From NCBI RefSeq assembly GCF_000090795.2, contig NW_003546284.1, forward strand, positions 1,412 through 30,096: DNA of 28,685 nucleotides, given 5' to 3'. Shown here one piece after another: positions 27,175-28,685 of this stretch (position 1 is its first letter; each line of letters starts with the position of its first letter). The position numbers and the translations under genes were made by a program. The stretch is from Amphimedon queenslandica. Lineage: Eukaryota; Porifera; Demospongiae; Haplosclerida; Niphatidae. Under the pieces are notes generated by a model. The model did not search any database. It was not told the origin of the DNA and saw only the letters and a program-made list of their open reading frames with translations.

Positions 27175-28684
27175 ATGAGCTTGAGACAACGGACCAAGTT
27201 TTTATTTGCAGGAAAAAATCGTAAGCTATAGACAATTTATCATACTTATGGCACTTGCGCTCGATTTTACCGTCACAGCTTTACTACTTGGTGTTGTTTA
27301 AAGTGGACGGGACTGTAGCACCTACAAAGGCTAGCTATATCATAGAAAAGGCTGATATCTTGGAAGTTGGATCAGTCTGTCATGTAAAGGATAAAAGTGG
27401 AATATATGAGGGAATTGTGGTCACATATGGTAAGCTAAGGGGGCCATACAATGCATGCATGCATTATAAAGCTTATAAATTATAATAAAAGAAGCATGCA
27501 TATTGTCACTTTTGTGTGTAATGTAGCTACATAGCCTATGATGATTGCTGAGTAATATATAGTACTGCTGAGTATTGAAATGATTTGTCATGCATAAGCC
27601 ATGTTACAACAAATTTTTGCTGCTAACTTAACGATAGAGCTGTTGCACGGATGTAATCAACGGGGTAGGTGGAGCTTTCTGTCGGCCATCTTGAGTGGCA
27701 AGAATGTACACGCAACGAATGGAGGAATGGAAAGAAACTGCGATTTTTCATCAAAGAGATATCATACTTCGCTGCAGAATATTATAGAGACTTCTTTACT
27801 CAATATCTTCATCTCCTATCTTGCATTAGCCTGGAATGTCAACTGCAGAATTTATTTAAATTTTTTTCTCCGTTCCCCCATTCATTCTTGGCCTTCTTGC
27901 TACCCAACATGGTGGACAATTTAGCTCAATTTTAGCCACACCCTCCCGTTGATTACTTCCGTGCAACAGCTCTATGGATCCCATGCTTTCTTGCTAAATA
28001 ATGATACTACTTTATAGGTAGTAAAGATGAAGTTGATAATGTGGAAGAGCAGTATTTAAATGGGTTGTATACTCCCAATTTTCTGGTTGGTCTGTGTGAT
28101 GACAGTGACGATGATGATCAGGACAATGACAATAAGGAGAATGAAGAACCTGATAGGGATTTCATAGAAAAGGAAGATGTCTCTAGAAAAAGAAAGACAG
28201 ATGGTGTGTTAACTGTAAATGATGATTTAGCTTTACATGATACTTGTAGGTACAGCTAAATTATCTAATAAGGCAAAGAAAAAATCTGTTCCCAAGAAAA
28301 CAAAAGAGCTCAAGAAAGTAAATGGTGAGGTTCTCTTAAGAATGAGTAATATATGAGTTAAAATCACCTTTTTGTTTAACAGATCAAAAGTCAACCATTA
28401 ATCTTCTTGGAGTATCATCAATTGTGTCTTCAGGTGTATCCAATTTTGTGTCTGACACTATTGTCACCTCAAGTGTTAGTACCACTTCAACTACACCAGT
28501 TACAGTTCAAAGTAGTTGCCCTATCACCACATCCTCAGTTATTCCATCATCAATTCTTGATTCATCTGACTCTGAATGTCAAGAAGTGGAGTCACATAAT
28601 GGACCAAATGAAGGTTAGAGTTTGTAATCATGGCATATAATAGTATAATATGATAAATTAATTGTAGAGATGCTTAAATCTTGA
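27175..28684 (+). CDS. Multi-exon host gene of unknown function (acidic and Ser/Thr-rich protein)
   Basis: Proposed exons are 27175-27220, 27304-27429, 28018-28203, 28250-28324, 28383-28613 and possibly 28668-28684. Every junction is GT-AG and phase 1, and the frame stays open throughout, which argues for a real gene. The protein starts MSLRQRTKFLFAGKN. It then has a compact segment (ILEVGSVCHVKDKSGIYEGI) that could be a small barrel fold, an acidic stretch (CDDSDDDDQDNDNKENEEPD), a basic Lys-rich segment (KAKKKSVPKKTKELKK) and a Ser/Thr/Val-rich tail. The acidic and basic tracts suggest a nuclear or chromatin protein, but no domain is recognised. If exon 6 is right, the gene ends at TGA 28682-28684 (226 residues); otherwise it continues past the window. 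An acceptor at 27279 is an alternative for exon 2. Confidence 0.6.
27637..27972. mobile_element. 336-bp MITE in the largest intron of the host gene
   Basis: The left end GAGCTGTTGCACGGATGTAA (then TCAACGGG) is matched by the inverted right end GAGCTGTTGCACGGAAGTAA (then TCAACGGG), about 28 bp with one mismatch, and continues more weakly. TA flanks both sides (27635-27636, 27973-27974), suggesting a TA target duplication. The open frames of about 100 codons inside are not supported as genes. It accounts for most of the 588-nt intron 27430-28017. Confidence 0.88.
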
Positions 28685-28685
28685 C

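Noticed and set aside
26945-27235. 96-codon minus-strand frame and 84-codon + strand frame over the GC-rich block
   Set aside because: GC-rich sequence has few stops. The block looks like a promoter, and only the last 15 codons of the + frame are kept as exon 1.
27601-27935. Two overlapping + strand frames of 107 and 88 codons
   Set aside because: They lie inside a MITE within an intron and have no protein-like features.
1-28685. CRISPR array, bacterial operon or phage content
   Set aside because: No regularly spaced repeats with unique spacers, and the genes and introns are eukaryotic.

Overview
The window looks like animal (metazoan) nuclear DNA. It is AT-rich, has spliced genes with very short introns (about 31-50 nt in several places), and is packed with eukaryotic mobile elements. 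There are no operons and no bacterial ribosome-binding sites. A sponge or another early-branching animal fits best, judging by the compact introns and by the types of transposon. That placement is inference, not proof.

Region by region. (1) 355-593 is a 239-bp MITE. (2) 775-4290 is the most notable feature: a decayed but nearly full-length RAG1-like transposase gene on the + strand. It carries the RAG1-type N-terminal zinc region, a RING-like finger, and a core in which all three expected acidic positions survive. It is interrupted by stops, frameshifts, several tiny introns and a 350-bp hAT-type MITE (2700-3049). No RAG2-like partner is visible. (3) 5494-6120 holds Tc1/mariner-type helix-turn-helix exon remains inside a 254-bp tandem duplication. 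(4) 6400-9470 is non-coding, with a fold-back element (7140-7476), telomere-like runs and short direct repeats. (5) 9469-11071 has a truncated MITE and a series of unrecognised minus-strand ORF remnants. (6) 11337-11928 and 20152-20751 are two copies of an unknown repeat with a 92-codon ORF, and they flank the next block.

(7) 12056-19295 is a complete Ty1/copia LTR retrotransposon on the minus strand. Its LTRs, target-site duplication (CACAG), tRNA-Met-type primer site and polypurine tract are all identifiable. Its gag is split by a 2925-bp hAT transposon (15597-18521, TSD ACACT) with a 640-codon transposase ORF, and that hAT in turn holds a third 239-bp MITE (18230-18468). The nesting gives an order: copia first, then hAT, then MITE. 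(8) 20752-22645 shows nothing recognisable. (9) 22655-24948 is a composite of a hAT-like MITE and a second inverted-repeat element with CCTGGACC-type subterminal repeats, bracketed by an 8-bp direct repeat. (10) 25736-25974 is another intact 239-bp MITE, and 26450-26713 is the C-terminal end of another hAT transposase. (11) 26712-26965 is a second copy of one of the unknown minus-strand ORFs. (12) From about 27000 the sequence changes to a GC-rich promoter with a perfect NRF1-type palindrome. It is followed by what appears to be the only host gene here, a multi-exon gene with all introns in phase 1, possibly complete at 28684 and with a 336-bp MITE in its largest intron.

Overall this is a transposon graveyard next to one probable host gene. 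The coding capacity is almost all transposase or retrotransposon, and most of it is broken.
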